A program made the translations under genes and the position numbers. Shown piece after piece: positions 49,501-57,932 of a stretch of 64,000 bases of DNA; position 1 is the first letter of the stretch; each line of letters begins with the position of its first letter. This DNA is from an uncultured Phycicoccus sp. GTDB lineage: Bacteria; Actinomycetota; Actinomycetes; Actinomycetales; Dermatophilaceae. The notes below the pieces were generated by a model. It did no database searches, was not told the origin of the DNA, and saw nothing but the letters and a program-made list of their open reading frames with translations. The stretch is from the NCBI RefSeq assembly GCF_947495705.1, contig NZ_CANLZR010000010.1, positions 94,454 to 158,453 of the forward strand, written 5' to 3'.

Positions 49501-50548
49501 ACGCGAGCTCGCCCCACTGCTCCGGCAGGTCGAGAACGGTGACCCCGAGCACGCCGTCGTCGGTGACCACCGGGTTGCCGGGCGGCACGTGCCCCCCGTC
49601 GACGACGAGCAGCACGTGCGGCAGCGCCGGCCGGTCGGAGGGCCCGAACCGCGGGCGCTCGACGATCTCCTGGGGCAGGAGCGGGAGGAGGTCGTGGACG
49701 GACTCGCCGACGAGGCGCACCGGCCCGACGGCGTCGCGCTCGCGCGGGCTCAGGGCGTGCGGCAGCCACTTGAGCCACTCCCACTCGGCGCGCGACTCCC
49801 GCGAGACGAGGGCGGCGACGACCAGGTCCTCGGGGGCGTGCTGCATCGCCGCGGCCAGGACCACCGAACGGGCCAGGGCGCGGGCCGGCTCGGCGTCGCC
49901 GGTGACCTCGATGTGCGGCCAGGCCCGAAGCGCCGCGGAGGCCGGCAGCCCGGGCTGGACCCGGTGCGTGGAGAGCAGCCGGTGCAGCGCGGACGCGGCG
50001 ACGGGGTCGAGCTGGGCCAGGGGCGGGGTCTCGGGCGGCTCGAGCTCGAGGCACAGCGGCTGGGCCGTCGTCCCCATCCGCACCTGGAGGAAGTCGGGGT
50101 CGGAGGGTGTGCGTTCCCAGACCCTGCTGCCCTCGGCCGCGATGACCGGGAGCGCGGCGGGGTCGGGGTAGTCCCACAGCGCGGCCCGGCGCTGGCGGGC
50201 CGCGGCGTCGCGGATCGTCCCCCGGACCTCCGCGAGGTAGGCCAGGTACTCGCGACGGGCGGCCAGGACCCCGGCGGCGTGCTGCTGGCGCTGCCGTACC
50301 CCGCTGGCGAGGACGAAGCCGACGCTGGCGACGAGGAACATGCCCGCGGTGAACCACGCGCGGGGACCGGTCTGGGACAGCGCCACGAACCCGATGGACC
50401 CGAGCGAGCCGAGCATCGGCACGGCCTGCATGAGCAGGCCGCTGGCCCCCTCGGAGGGGGTGATCTCCGGAGGCGGCTGGAGCACCAGCCGCCCGGTGGG
50501 CACCTCGGGTGCCTGCTCCCGGGCGCCGGCTCGCGCAGCCACCGTCAT
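46565..50548 (-). CDS. eccC: type VII secretion ATPase EccC (EccCa-EccCb fused)
   Basis: The 1327-residue motor of an ESX-like secretion system. Two membrane spans (about 39-60 and 66-85) precede three FtsK/SpoIIIE ATPase domains. Domain 1: Walker A IGATGSGKSE near 482-491, VDFKGGATF, and a DEFSELL Walker B. Domain 2: Walker A GGPRSGRST near 839, with Arg in place of the P-loop Lys, and VVDGWPT. Domain 3: GDGDSGKTG near 1123. The fused form is typical outside mycobacterial ESX-1. It is divergent from an eccD-like gene across an inverted-repeat promoter. GGGAGGGG precedes the ATG. Confidence 0.93.
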   Translation of the reverse strand: MTVAARAGAREQAPEVPTGRLVLQPPPEITPSEGASGLLMQAVPMLGSLGSIGFVALSQTGPRAWFTAGMFLVASVGFVLASGVRQRQQHAAGVLAARREYLAYLAEVRGTIRDAAARQRRAALWDYPDPAALPVIAAEGSRVWERTPSDPDFLQVRMGTTAQPLCLELEPPETPPLAQLDPVAASALHRLLSTHRVQPGLPASAALRAWPHIEVTGDAEPARALARSVVLAAAMQHAPEDLVVAALVSRESRAEWEWLKWLPHALSPRERDAVGPVRLVGESVHDLLPLLPQEIVERPRFGPSDRPALPHVLLVVDGGHVPPGNPVVTDDGVLGVTVLDLPEQWGELASPTTLRLAVGPATRSGPRAGSAPLEIISLARGVAHGVADQVSTTRAEAAARRLAPRYTADEPEARDALSASTELVDLLGTGDVRDFDVATAWRPRLQRDRLRVPIGVDEAGRPVALDIKESAQQGMGPHGLVIGATGSGKSELLRTLVLALAMTHSSEALNFVLVDFKGGATFAGMAEMPHVSAVITNLGQELSLVERMQDALQGEMTRRQELLRAAGNFANVTDYERARAGGADLEPLPALLIVADEFSELLSAKPEFADLFVAIGRLGRSLSMHLLLSSQRLEEGRLRGLESHLSYRIGLRTFSAGESRTVIGVPDAYELPPVPGLGYLKPDQTTLTKFKAAYVSGPPKGRRRRGGVGDAGPSTGGEILPYTLAPVSAGRRPADTPAAVSAPEPVEERAVFDIAVSRMRGHGRPAHQVWLPPLDVPSSMDQLLGDLAPDPGLGLVSRAWRERGDYVLPVGIVDRPLEQRRELMVLTLGGAAGHVGIVGGPRSGRSTFARTVVAAIALTTTPLESQVYVLDFGGGTFTPLAGLAHVAGVANRSEPEVVRRLVAEIRGIVDARETYFRSHGVDSIETYRRWRAAGRVDDGYGDVFLVVDGWPTVRAEFDELEQQIMELAGRGLTFGVHVVITSSRWMDFRNQVRDVLGTRVELRLGDPTDSEVDRRVAANVPKGRPGRGLSMTKHHVLGAVPRIDGSGAVEDLGDGVEDLVAKVNAAWTGPRGPKLRLLPDQITLEAVRAQAGTDDRRLLLGVDEANLAPLGLDLAEEPHVYLLGDGDSGKTGFLRTVAHEVARLHTPDEAKLFVVDYRRGLLGELPDEHVGEYLTTEDQTVEAVEGIAAFLRTRLPGPDVTPEQLRARSWWSGAEVFFLVDDYDLVVTSAGSPLRPLVPLLAQAGDVGLHLVLTRRVGGASRGMFEPVMQTIRDLGAPGILLSGSPDEGMLIGRVKPSVQPPGRARIVSRELGDQVFQTAWHPPRLA

Positions 50549-50589
50549 CGTCGGTCCCCTCCCGTGTCCTGCTGGCGGTCGGGGCCACG

Positions 50590-50604
50590 GTATCCCGTGG
50601 ATAC
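50590..50604. promoter_or_regulatory. symmetrical divergent promoter between eccC and the eccD-like gene
   Basis: GTATCC (50590-50595) and GGATAC (50599-50604) form a perfect inverted repeat around CGT. Read rightwards it gives GATACT, and leftwards GATACC, each a plausible -10 box. One element could thus serve both genes. Confidence 0.45.
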
Positions 50605-50658
50605 TGTTCACCGCGGACGGTGGTCGAGGTGTGCCCCGGCCCGACCGAGGGAGGGACG

Positions 50659-52242
50659 ATGGACGGACCGACGCAGCAGCTCACGCTGGTGGCCGACGAG
50701 CGCCGCTACGACCTCGTCGTCCCCGTGGGCACCCGCGTCACCGAGATGCTCGCCGTGCTCGGCATCTCCTCCAGCGCCACCCCGAGCTCGGTCGCCACGG
50801 CGGCGGGGTTCGTGTACGGCCCACAGGACCGGATCGACGAGGCCCTGCCGGCCGGCAGTGTCCTCACCGTGGTGCGCACGACGACCCACCGGCTGCACCG
50901 GGGCGTCGTGAGCCTCGACCGCTCCTCGGCGGCTCCGGGAGCCCGGGTGGCCGGGCCCTCGTGGGCGGGGGGATCGCGCTCGCCGGCCGCCTCCGCCGAC
51001 GCCGGGGTCTCCCTCGTCGACGACGCGACCCGTCGCCGTGACGACGTCGACGACGTCGACGACGACGCGACGGTGAGCCGGGCCGCCCTGCACGCCGGGC
51101 GGCGCCGGCCGGGCGGTCGGGTGCCGCGGGCCCGGCCGCGGGCCGCCGGTCTCGACACGCTGCCGGCCCTGGTCGTGGGGTTCGCGGCCGTCAGCGTCGT
51201 CGCCGGTGCGCTCGCCGTCCTGACGCCCCCGGCCGCCGACGGGGGGACGCTCGGGTCGGCCGCCGCCCGCTGGGGCGCCGCCGTGGTCCTGCTCGCCGCA
51301 GCCGTTGTCGCGACCCTGCTCACCCCGCGGCACGTCCCGGGCTCGGCGGTGGTCCGCCTCGTCGGCGCTCCGGTGCTGGCGGCGACCGCGGGCCTCGTCG
51401 TCCCGCTCGCCGCGTCCCCGGCCCGGGTCGGCGTCAACCTCGTGCTCGGTGCGGCGCTCGCCGCGGTGGTGACCGCTCTCGCGTGGTCCGACGGCTCCGC
51501 CGCCGACCGGGCCGAGCGCACGGCCACCGCGTGCCTCGGCGGGCTGGCCGTCGTCGTCGCGGCGTCGATCCTGTGGGGCCAGCCGCTGGCGGCCGCCGCG
51601 GCGGTCGTCGTGGGGCTCGCCCCGGTCCTCGTCCGGGCCCTGCCCAGCGCGAGCCTGGACGTCGACCCGACCCAGCTCCTCGACACCGACCGGCTCTCGA
51701 GCACGGTGTGGTCCGTTCGGGAGCGGCACGCCAGCCGGCGGCGCCGCGTCACCGGGCTCGACGTGCGTGAGCGGGTCGCGCAGGCCCGTTCCGTCGTGTC
51801 GGTCGGGACCGCCTACCTCGCCGTGCTCGCCTCCGGTGCGGGCTGGCTCCTGGCCCTCAGCCCGGCGCGTTCCAGCCTGGCTCCGTGGTCCCGGTGGGTG
51901 GTGCTGCTCGTGGCGGCGCTGGCGCTCGGCTACCAGTCGCGGCACGTCCGCGACCGGCTCGCCCGGTTCTCGATGCTCGCGGCGGCCGCGTCGCTCACGG
52001 CGAGCGCGAGCGTGGCCGTCGTGGGCTGGGACGCCGGATGGTTCTGGCTCCTCGTCGGCTCGGCGCTGGTGCTCGGCGTCGTCGCCGTGCTCGCGGCGGT
52101 CGCGCTGGCCGGCGGCTGGGCCTCGACCCGGATGTCGCGGATGGCCGACCGGCTCGAGTCGCTCGCCGTCGTCACGGCGCTGCCCTTCGGGGTGCTCGCT
52201 GCCGGGGCCGTGGAGGCCCTGCGGCGACTCACCTCCGGCTGA
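50659..52242 (+). CDS. EccD-like type VII secretion membrane protein (first copy)
   Basis: A 527-residue protein. Residues 1-80 have a YukD/ubiquitin-like fold (QQLTLVADERRYDLVVPVGT), residues 85-165 are a charged linker with an Asp-rich patch, and the rest has about ten membrane segments in EccD style. EccD forms the pore core of ESX systems, usually as a homodimer from one gene. A second, shorter EccD lies at 56596, so this locus may use a heterodimer, or this one may replace a missing subunit. GAGGGAGGG precedes the ATG. Confidence 0.75.
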   Translation: MDGPTQQLTLVADERRYDLVVPVGTRVTEMLAVLGISSSATPSSVATAAGFVYGPQDRIDEALPAGSVLTVVRTTTHRLHRGVVSLDRSSAAPGARVAGPSWAGGSRSPAASADAGVSLVDDATRRRDDVDDVDDDATVSRAALHAGRRRPGGRVPRARPRAAGLDTLPALVVGFAAVSVVAGALAVLTPPAADGGTLGSAAARWGAAVVLLAAAVVATLLTPRHVPGSAVVRLVGAPVLAATAGLVVPLAASPARVGVNLVLGAALAAVVTALAWSDGSAADRAERTATACLGGLAVVVAASILWGQPLAAAAAVVVGLAPVLVRALPSASLDVDPTQLLDTDRLSSTVWSVRERHASRRRRVTGLDVRERVAQARSVVSVGTAYLAVLASGAGWLLALSPARSSLAPWSRWVVLLVAALALGYQSRHVRDRLARFSMLAAAASLTASASVAVVGWDAGWFWLLVGSALVLGVVAVLAAVALAGGWASTRMSRMADRLESLAVVTALPFGVLAAGAVEALRRLTSG

Positions 52243-52258
52243 CGACGCCGCGGGCGCC

Positions 52259-53626
52259 TCAGCCCCAGACCGGCGGCGTGGCGTCGTCCTCGCCCTCGAA
52301 CCAGGTCTCCTCGTCCTCGTGGGTGAGCGAGTCGACGTCCCGGGCGGCGTCCGTGTCCTTGGCACCACGGCCCCGGCCACCGGCCGCCGACCCGGCCACC
52401 ACCGCGCCGCGGCCCGACCCGGACTCGCCGAGCCGGGGAACGCCGTAGCGGCCGCCGGTGCGGGCGCCCTTGACCCCGCCGGCGCCCTGGCCGCCGCGCA
52501 CGGCCCCCTGGCTGCCCGGGGCGACGACCGGGCGGGCGGCGCCTGCGGTGCCCGATCGGGCACCGCCCCCGGCGGCCGAGCCCCGCGCCGCGGCGCCGGT
52601 GCTGCCGGCGATGACCGGCCCCGGCCGGCCCGCCCCGCCGAGCGGACCCCCGCGCCCGAACGCGCCGCGGCCGAGCATGGCCGCGCCACCGGAGAGGAGT
52701 CCCCCGGCTCCCGCCGCACCGGCACCGCCGAGCCCGGACCCCCCGGTCGCCGGACCCTGCGCCGAGGTCCCGGCCCAGCCCGTGCTCCCGCCGGTCGTCG
52801 GCGCGGTGGTCCCACCGGTGGGTCCGTCGAGCTGGACGCCGTGGCCGGGGTCGGAGCCGTCGCCGCCCGTCGTCCCGCCACCGCCTGGGCCGCCGCCCGC
52901 CCCGCCTCCCGAGCCACCGTCGGCACCGGGTCCGAGGGCGAACCCGGTCTGGCTCCCGCTGTACCGGACGCCGCCCGAGGGCGGCTGGTACGCAGCGCCG
53001 TTCGCCGACCCGGGGGTGTGCCCGCCGCCGGACCGCGGGCGACCCGACGTCGGGGTGATCGTCACGCTGTCGTCCCGGGCCTCGACGGGCAGCTGCTTGG
53101 CGGCCTGCCCCATGTCGGTGCTGAAGTCGTCGAGGACGGCCTTGGCCTTGGCCTCGCGCTGCTCGCGTCGGCCCTCGATCGCGGCCTCGTAGCCGGTGAC
53201 GTTGAACGGGCCCCCACCCGCGGGCCGGTACGCCTCGGGGTCGACGTCGGTGGAGACGCTCCGCACGTCGGTCGCGTACCGCAGCCGCGCGGAGTCGGCG
53301 GCGGCGGCGGCGTGCTCGAGCCCCGTGCGCACATCCGCGATCTCGGTGGCCCGCGCGTCGAGGGCGGTGGCCAGGGCGTGCAGGGTGGCGTAGGCGCTGT
53401 CGGCGGCCGGCCCCTCCCACGGCTCGTCCGCACCCTGCAGCGCCGCGACGACGGAGCGGACCTCGGCCGACAGGGTCGTCACGGCGTCGGACACCTTGCG
53501 CCAGTCCTCGGCGGACATGCGCACCAGCGGCGTCGAGAAGCCGTAGATGTCGTGGAGCATCCGCTCGAACGGGCCGGCGTCACCCGGCAACGGCGGAACT
53601 CCCGCACCCTCGTCCCGGATCAGCAT
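52259..53626 (-). CDS. Gly-rich WXG-containing type VII secretion candidate
   Basis: A 455-residue protein. Residues 1-200 are helical with a WXG motif (EPWEGPAADSAYATL, Trp70), like the LXG/PPE-type heads of type VII substrates. Residues ~215-415 are a Gly/Ala/Ser-rich low-complexity stretch, followed by an acidic tail rich in Asp, Glu and Trp (EDEETWFEGEDD and TPPVWG). There is no signal peptide. It is last in the leftward unit behind the WXG100 pair and mycosin; its start overlaps the mycosin stop. Function as a secreted effector or envelope protein is inferred. Converges on the eccD-like gene. Confidence 0.65.
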   Translation of the reverse strand: MLIRDEGAGVPPLPGDAGPFERMLHDIYGFSTPLVRMSAEDWRKVSDAVTTLSAEVRSVVAALQGADEPWEGPAADSAYATLHALATALDARATEIADVRTGLEHAAAAADSARLRYATDVRSVSTDVDPEAYRPAGGGPFNVTGYEAAIEGRREQREAKAKAVLDDFSTDMGQAAKQLPVEARDDSVTITPTSGRPRSGGGHTPGSANGAAYQPPSGGVRYSGSQTGFALGPGADGGSGGGAGGGPGGGGTTGGDGSDPGHGVQLDGPTGGTTAPTTGGSTGWAGTSAQGPATGGSGLGGAGAAGAGGLLSGGAAMLGRGAFGRGGPLGGAGRPGPVIAGSTGAAARGSAAGGGARSGTAGAARPVVAPGSQGAVRGGQGAGGVKGARTGGRYGVPRLGESGSGRGAVVAGSAAGGRGRGAKDTDAARDVDSLTHEDEETWFEGEDDATPPVWG

Positions 53627-55074
53627 TCGTGGTTCCTCCCCTCGGCGGGGGCCGCGCCGTGGCGCGTCCCGTCCGTCGTCGTACGGGCCTGGTCGGTGGT
53701 GGCGTGGCGGCGGGCGTACCCGACGGCTCCCGCCACGGCGGTGAGGGCGAGGGCGGCGGCCCCGAGAGGCCACCAGGGCCGGGCCGTGCCCTCGGGCGGG
53801 GATGCCGAGGCGGCGGCCTCGCCCGCCGGCTCGCCGGAGCCGGCGGCGGAGGGCGACGCGGCCGGCTCGGGGGTACCCCCGGCAGCGGTGGCGGCGGCGA
53901 TCGCGGCCGGGTCCGGCCCGTTGATCGTGTCGTCGTCGCGGACGAAGGGGTTGGTGCGCTCGAGGGCGGTGGGGTCGACCCGGACGGCGTCGGCGGGGGC
54001 GAAGATGCCCCAGCCGTAGGCGGCGTTCCTGGATTGGACCTGCGGCAGGTCGGCGCCGACGCGCCGGAACCAGGTGCGGTACCCGGACCCGTCGTCCTTC
54101 GCCCGGAGCCCCACGTTCTGCCGCGCGGCCTGGAGCACCTGGCCGGCCGTTGCATCGGGGTGGGCGGACCACAGGGCGGCGATGCCGCCGCTCACCAGGG
54201 CCGTCGCGATGGACGCACCGGAGCCGAGGGTCGTGGAGCGCCATCCCGACCCGTCGTCCCGGCCCGCCATCACGTCCTCGCCGGGAGCGGCGAGCCCGAT
54301 GGCGTCCGAGCCCGTGACCGCGAAGTCCGTCGTGCGGCCGTCCTGGCCGACCGGGTTGACGAGGACGACGCCGTTGCCCAGGCCCGGCCACTCGACCCGG
54401 CTCGCGGCGTTGCCGGTGCCCGCGACGACGACGGCGCCCTCGCGGTACGCCGTGAGCAGGCCGTCCTCGATCTCCCGGCTGTAGCCGGTGACGAGGCTGA
54501 GGTTGATGACGTCGGCGCCGTCCCGCGCGGCCTCGGCGATGGCGAGACCGACCGCACGGTCGACGTCGTCCCCGTCGGGGAAGTCGATGCCGCAGGTGAG
54601 GTCGTCGGGGTGCTGCGGGTCGTCGTAGAGCACCGCGTAGTGCCGGACCGTGGCCTCCGGGGCGATCCCCCGGATGCCGCGCCCGCCGGGGCCGGTGCCC
54701 CGGCCGGTGCCGGCGATGAGCGCGGCCATCGACGTCGCGTGCTCGGCCTCGGTGCCGGTCCCCCGCGGCGACCGGGGGCGCGGGTCGGACGTGCGGGCCG
54801 GGTCGAGGCACATCGTCTCGCTCGAGACGACGACGCCCTGCAGGTCGGGGACGTCGGACTCGATCGGCCCGTCGACGACGGCCACGGTCACGCCCTCCCC
54901 CCGGCCCAGGTCGTGCAGCTCGTCGACGCCCATGGCATCCCACCACCACTCCCCCGGCAGGGGCGGGACGGAGCCGGGCGCCGAGGCGGCGGCACCCCCG
55001 CCGGACAGGGCGGCGAGGCCGACGGCGCACAGCACCCCGGCCACGACGGCCCGTCCTCGGCAGGGCTCAGCCAT
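53620..55074 (-). CDS. mycP: mycosin-type subtilisin protease of type VII system (divergent)
   Basis: A 484-residue exported S8 protease: signal peptide (residues 9-30), subtilase core 35-390 and a C-terminal linker with membrane span near 435-458. Catalytic residues appear as Asp68 in VAVVDGPIE, His112 in EHATS, Asn222 in GTGNAA and Ser288 in GASIATA. The His and Ser surroundings (HAT, GAS) differ from the usual HGT and GTS, so activity may be reduced. Mycosins stabilise ESX complexes even without catalysis. It overlaps the genes on both sides. Confidence 0.85.
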   Translation of the reverse strand: MAEPCRGRAVVAGVLCAVGLAALSGGGAAASAPGSVPPLPGEWWWDAMGVDELHDLGRGEGVTVAVVDGPIESDVPDLQGVVVSSETMCLDPARTSDPRPRSPRGTGTEAEHATSMAALIAGTGRGTGPGGRGIRGIAPEATVRHYAVLYDDPQHPDDLTCGIDFPDGDDVDRAVGLAIAEAARDGADVINLSLVTGYSREIEDGLLTAYREGAVVVAGTGNAASRVEWPGLGNGVVLVNPVGQDGRTTDFAVTGSDAIGLAAPGEDVMAGRDDGSGWRSTTLGSGASIATALVSGGIAALWSAHPDATAGQVLQAARQNVGLRAKDDGSGYRTWFRRVGADLPQVQSRNAAYGWGIFAPADAVRVDPTALERTNPFVRDDDTINGPDPAAIAAATAAGGTPEPAASPSAAGSGEPAGEAAASASPPEGTARPWWPLGAAALALTAVAGAVGYARRHATTDQARTTTDGTRHGAAPAEGRNHEC

Positions 55075-55618
55075 GGGCGGGCGTCTCACCGCCGGTGTCC
55101 ATCCCGCCGTCGGCGGCGTCGTCGGGGCCGGCCTGCGCGTCGTCCGCGGCGCCGCCCTGCTCGGCCCGGGCCGCGGCCTGCTCCAGGGTGACCTTCGCCT
55201 GCACCCCATCGCGCACCTGCTGGTGCTGCGAGGCCGCCTCGTGCTGCTGGGTACTGGTGAACCCGCCCTCGGTGCTCCACTGCGAGCGCAGCTGCTGGAA
55301 GGCGTCCGCGCTGACCTCGTCGCGCGCGCGGATCTCCTGGCCGGCCCGGGCGAGGGCCTCGCCGGCCGCCTCGAGGTCGGTCTTGATCCCCTTGAGGGTG
55401 GCTTCGTAGACGTGGACGGCGGCCTGGTAGACCGCCGCGAACTGCTGCGCTGCCGGGATCTCGCCGAAGTGCCGGGGCTGGGCGATCGACCCCTGCACGC
55501 GCTTGATCTCGTCGTGCGTGGAGTCCGCCCACTGCTGCTGGTAGTCGGCCCCGAGCGTGCTCAGGATCGAGGGGTAGCGGATGGGCTGTCCGCCACCGGC
55601 GCCGTCGGCACGGGCCAT
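55067..55618 (-). CDS. helical type VII locus protein, unknown function
   Basis: A 183-residue, mostly alpha-helical protein without signal peptide or membrane span. Residues 20-105 look like a long helical hairpin, and the last 45 are rich in Ala, Asp and Gln. It does not have a clear WXG, though W114 is followed by a Gly pair. Position between the WXG100 pair and the mycosin suggests a secretion substrate or chaperone. GAGGA precedes the ATG. A strong hairpin upstream may lower its expression relative to the WXG100 genes. Confidence 0.6.
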   Translation of the reverse strand: MARADGAGGGQPIRYPSILSTLGADYQQQWADSTHDEIKRVQGSIAQPRHFGEIPAAQQFAAVYQAAVHVYEATLKGIKTDLEAAGEALARAGQEIRARDEVSADAFQQLRSQWSTEGGFTSTQQHEAASQHQQVRDGVQAKVTLEQAAARAEQGGAADDAQAGPDDAADGGMDTGGETPAHG

Positions 55619-55670
55619 GACACGTCCTCACTCACGTCGTCGGTCGAGGGGAGCACGCCGCTCCCCGGGC

Positions 55671-55719
55671 GACGCCGCTCGTGCCGGCACCCGACCCCCG
55701 GGTGCCGGCACGCGGCGTC
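55671..55719 (-). terminator. hairpin between the WXG100 genes and the downstream unit
   Basis: GTGCCGGCACCC (55681-55692) pairs perfectly with GGGTGCCGGCAC (55700-55711), and outer arms GACGCCG (55671-55677) and CGGCGTC (55713-55719) extend it. It lies 15 bases past the stop of the second WXG100 gene. It probably acts as a partial terminator or processing site that keeps the small secreted proteins abundant. Confidence 0.75.
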
Positions 55720-55733
55720 GACGCGTGGGGCGG

Positions 55734-56024
55734 TCAGCCCCACATGCTGGTGTTGCGCTGCTCCCCTGCGAGGTAGTCCTCCTTGGACTGCACGACCGCG
55801 AGGCGGACGTCCTCCAGGAGCGCACGGCACTCGTCGATCTGCTTGTCCCAGTCGAGCTGGGCCTGGCGGTACGCCGCCCGCGCCGAGCCGTCCCACTGCT
55901 CGACGTACGGGCCGAGGTCCTTCTTCATGTCGGCCAGCCGCTGCTCGAGAGCACCGAGCCCGGTCTTCATGTCCTGGACCAGGTTGTCGATGCCGGCGCC
56001 GCCGACCTTGATTCCGTCACCCAT
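55734..56024 (-). CDS. esxA: WXG100 family type VII secretion protein (second)
   Basis: A 96-residue helical hairpin protein of the ESAT-6/CFP-10 family. W44-D45-G46 is the turn WXG and YLAGE (84-88) fits the YxxxD/E export signal. It follows another WXG100 gene of the same design 19 bases away, so the two likely form a heterodimer exported through EccC/EccD/EccB. A GGAAGGA ribosome site precedes the ATG. Calling it esxA rather than esxB is arbitrary. Confidence 0.9.
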   Translation of the reverse strand: MGDGIKVGGAGIDNLVQDMKTGLGALEQRLADMKKDLGPYVEQWDGSARAAYRQAQLDWDKQIDECRALLEDVRLAVVQSKEDYLAGEQRNTSMWG

Positions 56025-56043
56025 GAGTGTTCAGTCCTTCCGC

Positions 56044-56361
56044 TCAGCCGTTGCCGAGCATGCTGGTGTACTTGCCGAGCTTGGAGGCGGCGGCCGCGTC
56101 GTCGGCGTCGTACTGCCGCTGCGTGCCGGTGAGGTTGGCCTCGAAGGTGTCGAGCACCTGGACGATGTCCTGGGTCTGGACCTTCCACGCCTCGCTGACC
56201 TGGTGGAAGCTCTGCGCCCCCTGGCCCTCCCAGTGCGCCTTGACCGCCTCCATCTGGGTCCGGAGGTCGTTCACCTGCTTGCGCAGGTCCCCCCGCGCCT
56301 GCGAGACGATGTCGGCACTGGCCTTGACGACCCCTGCGCCTGCCCTGAACTGGTCACCCAT
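56044..56361 (-). CDS. esxB: WXG100 family type VII secretion protein (first)
   Basis: A 105-residue helical hairpin protein. W44-E45-G46 sits at the turn and YDADD (84-88) at the C-terminal helix gives the YxxxD/E signal, in register with its neighbour. First gene of the leftward unit; ribosome site GGAAGG precedes ATG 56361. The 234-base gap to the divergent eccD holds the promoters for both directions. Confidence 0.9.
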   Translation of the reverse strand: MGDQFRAGAGVVKASADIVSQARGDLRKQVNDLRTQMEAVKAHWEGQGAQSFHQVSEAWKVQTQDIVQVLDTFEANLTGTQRQYDADDAAAASKLGKYTSMLGNG

Positions 56362-56595
56362 GATGTGTCCTTCCCTGGTGCGACGCCCCGCTCGGGCCGC
56401 CGCCGTGATCACTGACCCCCTGGAGGGCGACGTGCTGTGGACCCCGGCCGGGTGGCCCCCTGGTCCTGCCCTCGACCCTACGGTCCCATGCGAATCGGGT
56501 CGATGGGGAGAACTCCCCGAAGGACGCGCGTCTATGCTCGGGGGCCGTCGGACCCGCACCGCCGTTCGGTGGTGCCGTCGGAGGGGAGCTGAAGG

Positions 56596-57930
56596 GTGAG
56601 CCAGACCAGCGCGACCGCCGCGTCACTCGTGCGCGTCTCGGTCTCGTCGGGGACCCGGCGCGCCGACCTCGGCGTGCCCGGAGGCATCCCGGTCGTCGAG
56701 ATCGTCCCCGAGCTCGCCCGCGAGCTCGGCGTGCTCGACCCCGAGCACGTCTCGCACGGCTTCCGGCTCGTCGTCGGCGGCGGCACCGTCCTCGACCCCG
56801 ACCGCAGCCTCGCCGCCCAGGGCATCGCCGACGGCACGATGCTCGCGCTCGAGGTCGTCGACCCGAGCACCGAGAAGGTGTACGACGACGTCGTCGAGGC
56901 GGTCTCGGACGTCGTCGAGACGGCCTTCCCGCCCTGGACGGCCCGGCACAGCGCCGGCACCGCGGTCGGCGCGGCGGTCGTCTTCTTCCTCTGCGCCGCC
57001 TGGGCCCTGTTCACGGCCCGCGACGCCGGGCTGCTCGTCACCGCCGTCGCCGGCTCCGCGGCACTGCTGCTCGTCGGGGCCGCGGCCGTCCTGCACACCC
57101 GCGCCCAGCCCGCCGGAGCCCTGGCCCTGGCCCTCACCTCGCTCCCCTTCGCGGCGACCGCCGGCAGCGCCGTCGCCCCCGACGACGACCTCTGGGGCCG
57201 CGGTCTCGTCTGGGTCGGCCTGTTCGTCGCCGTCGCCGGTCTCGCCGGCGCGCTCGCCGTCGCCCGGCACCGGCTCGTCCTGGCCGCCGGGTCGGTCGTC
57301 GGGCTCGCCGTGGCGGTCCTCGGTGTCGCCGGCGGCGTGCTGGGGGTCGCGATGACGACCGCCGCGGCCCTGCTGTTCGGCGTCGCGGTCGTCGTCGGCA
57401 ACGTCCTCCCCCGGCTCGGGCTCGCGACGAGCCGCCTGTCGGGCCACGCACCGCGCACCGAGGCCGAGATCGAGGGCACCGTCCCTGAGGTCGACCGCGG
57501 GCGCGTCCGCCATCAGGTCGCCCGTGGCCACGACGTCATGGTCGCCACCGCCCTGGCCACCGGCGGCGCGGCGCTCCTCGCCACCCCGCAGCTCGCCGCC
57601 TCCGGGCTCTGGGGCACCCTCCTCGTCGCCGCCGGGTGCGTCGCGACGCTGCTCCGCACCCGGCACAGCCGGACCCGCACCGCGGTCGTCCTCGCGATGG
57701 GCACGGGCATCGTCGGGCTCGCGCTCGCCGCCGTCGTCGCCGCCGTCGTCCACCCCGACTGGCGTCCGGCGCTCGCCGTCCTGCTCGGCACCACCGGGGC
57801 GGTCGTCGTCGCGCTCGCCGTCCTCGCGCCGCGCACCCGGGTGCGCCTCGGACGGGTCGCCGACACCCTCGACGGCGTGGCGCTCGTCGCGCTCGTCCCG
57901 CTCGTCGCGGCCACCGTCGGGATCCTCTGA
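56596..57930 (+). CDS. eccD: EccD-like type VII secretion membrane protein (second copy)
   Basis: A 444-residue protein: YukD-like ubiquitin fold in residues 8-90 (LVRVSVSSGTRRADLGVPGG and ADGTMLALEVVD), then about eleven membrane segments from residue 120 on. This is the standard EccD layout; the family forms the membrane core. GTG start after a GGAGGGGAG ribosome site. It heads the rightward unit with eccB and a mycosin. The other EccD-like protein at 50659 is longer and only distantly alike. Confidence 0.9.
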   Translation: MSQTSATAASLVRVSVSSGTRRADLGVPGGIPVVEIVPELARELGVLDPEHVSHGFRLVVGGGTVLDPDRSLAAQGIADGTMLALEVVDPSTEKVYDDVVEAVSDVVETAFPPWTARHSAGTAVGAAVVFFLCAAWALFTARDAGLLVTAVAGSAALLLVGAAAVLHTRAQPAGALALALTSLPFAATAGSAVAPDDDLWGRGLVWVGLFVAVAGLAGALAVARHRLVLAAGSVVGLAVAVLGVAGGVLGVAMTTAAALLFGVAVVVGNVLPRLGLATSRLSGHAPRTEAEIEGTVPEVDRGRVRHQVARGHDVMVATALATGGAALLATPQLAASGLWGTLLVAAGCVATLLRTRHSRTRTAVVLAMGTGIVGLALAAVVAAVVHPDWRPALAVLLGTTGAVVVALAVLAPRTRVRLGRVADTLDGVALVALVPLVAATVGIL

Positions 57931-57932
57931 CC

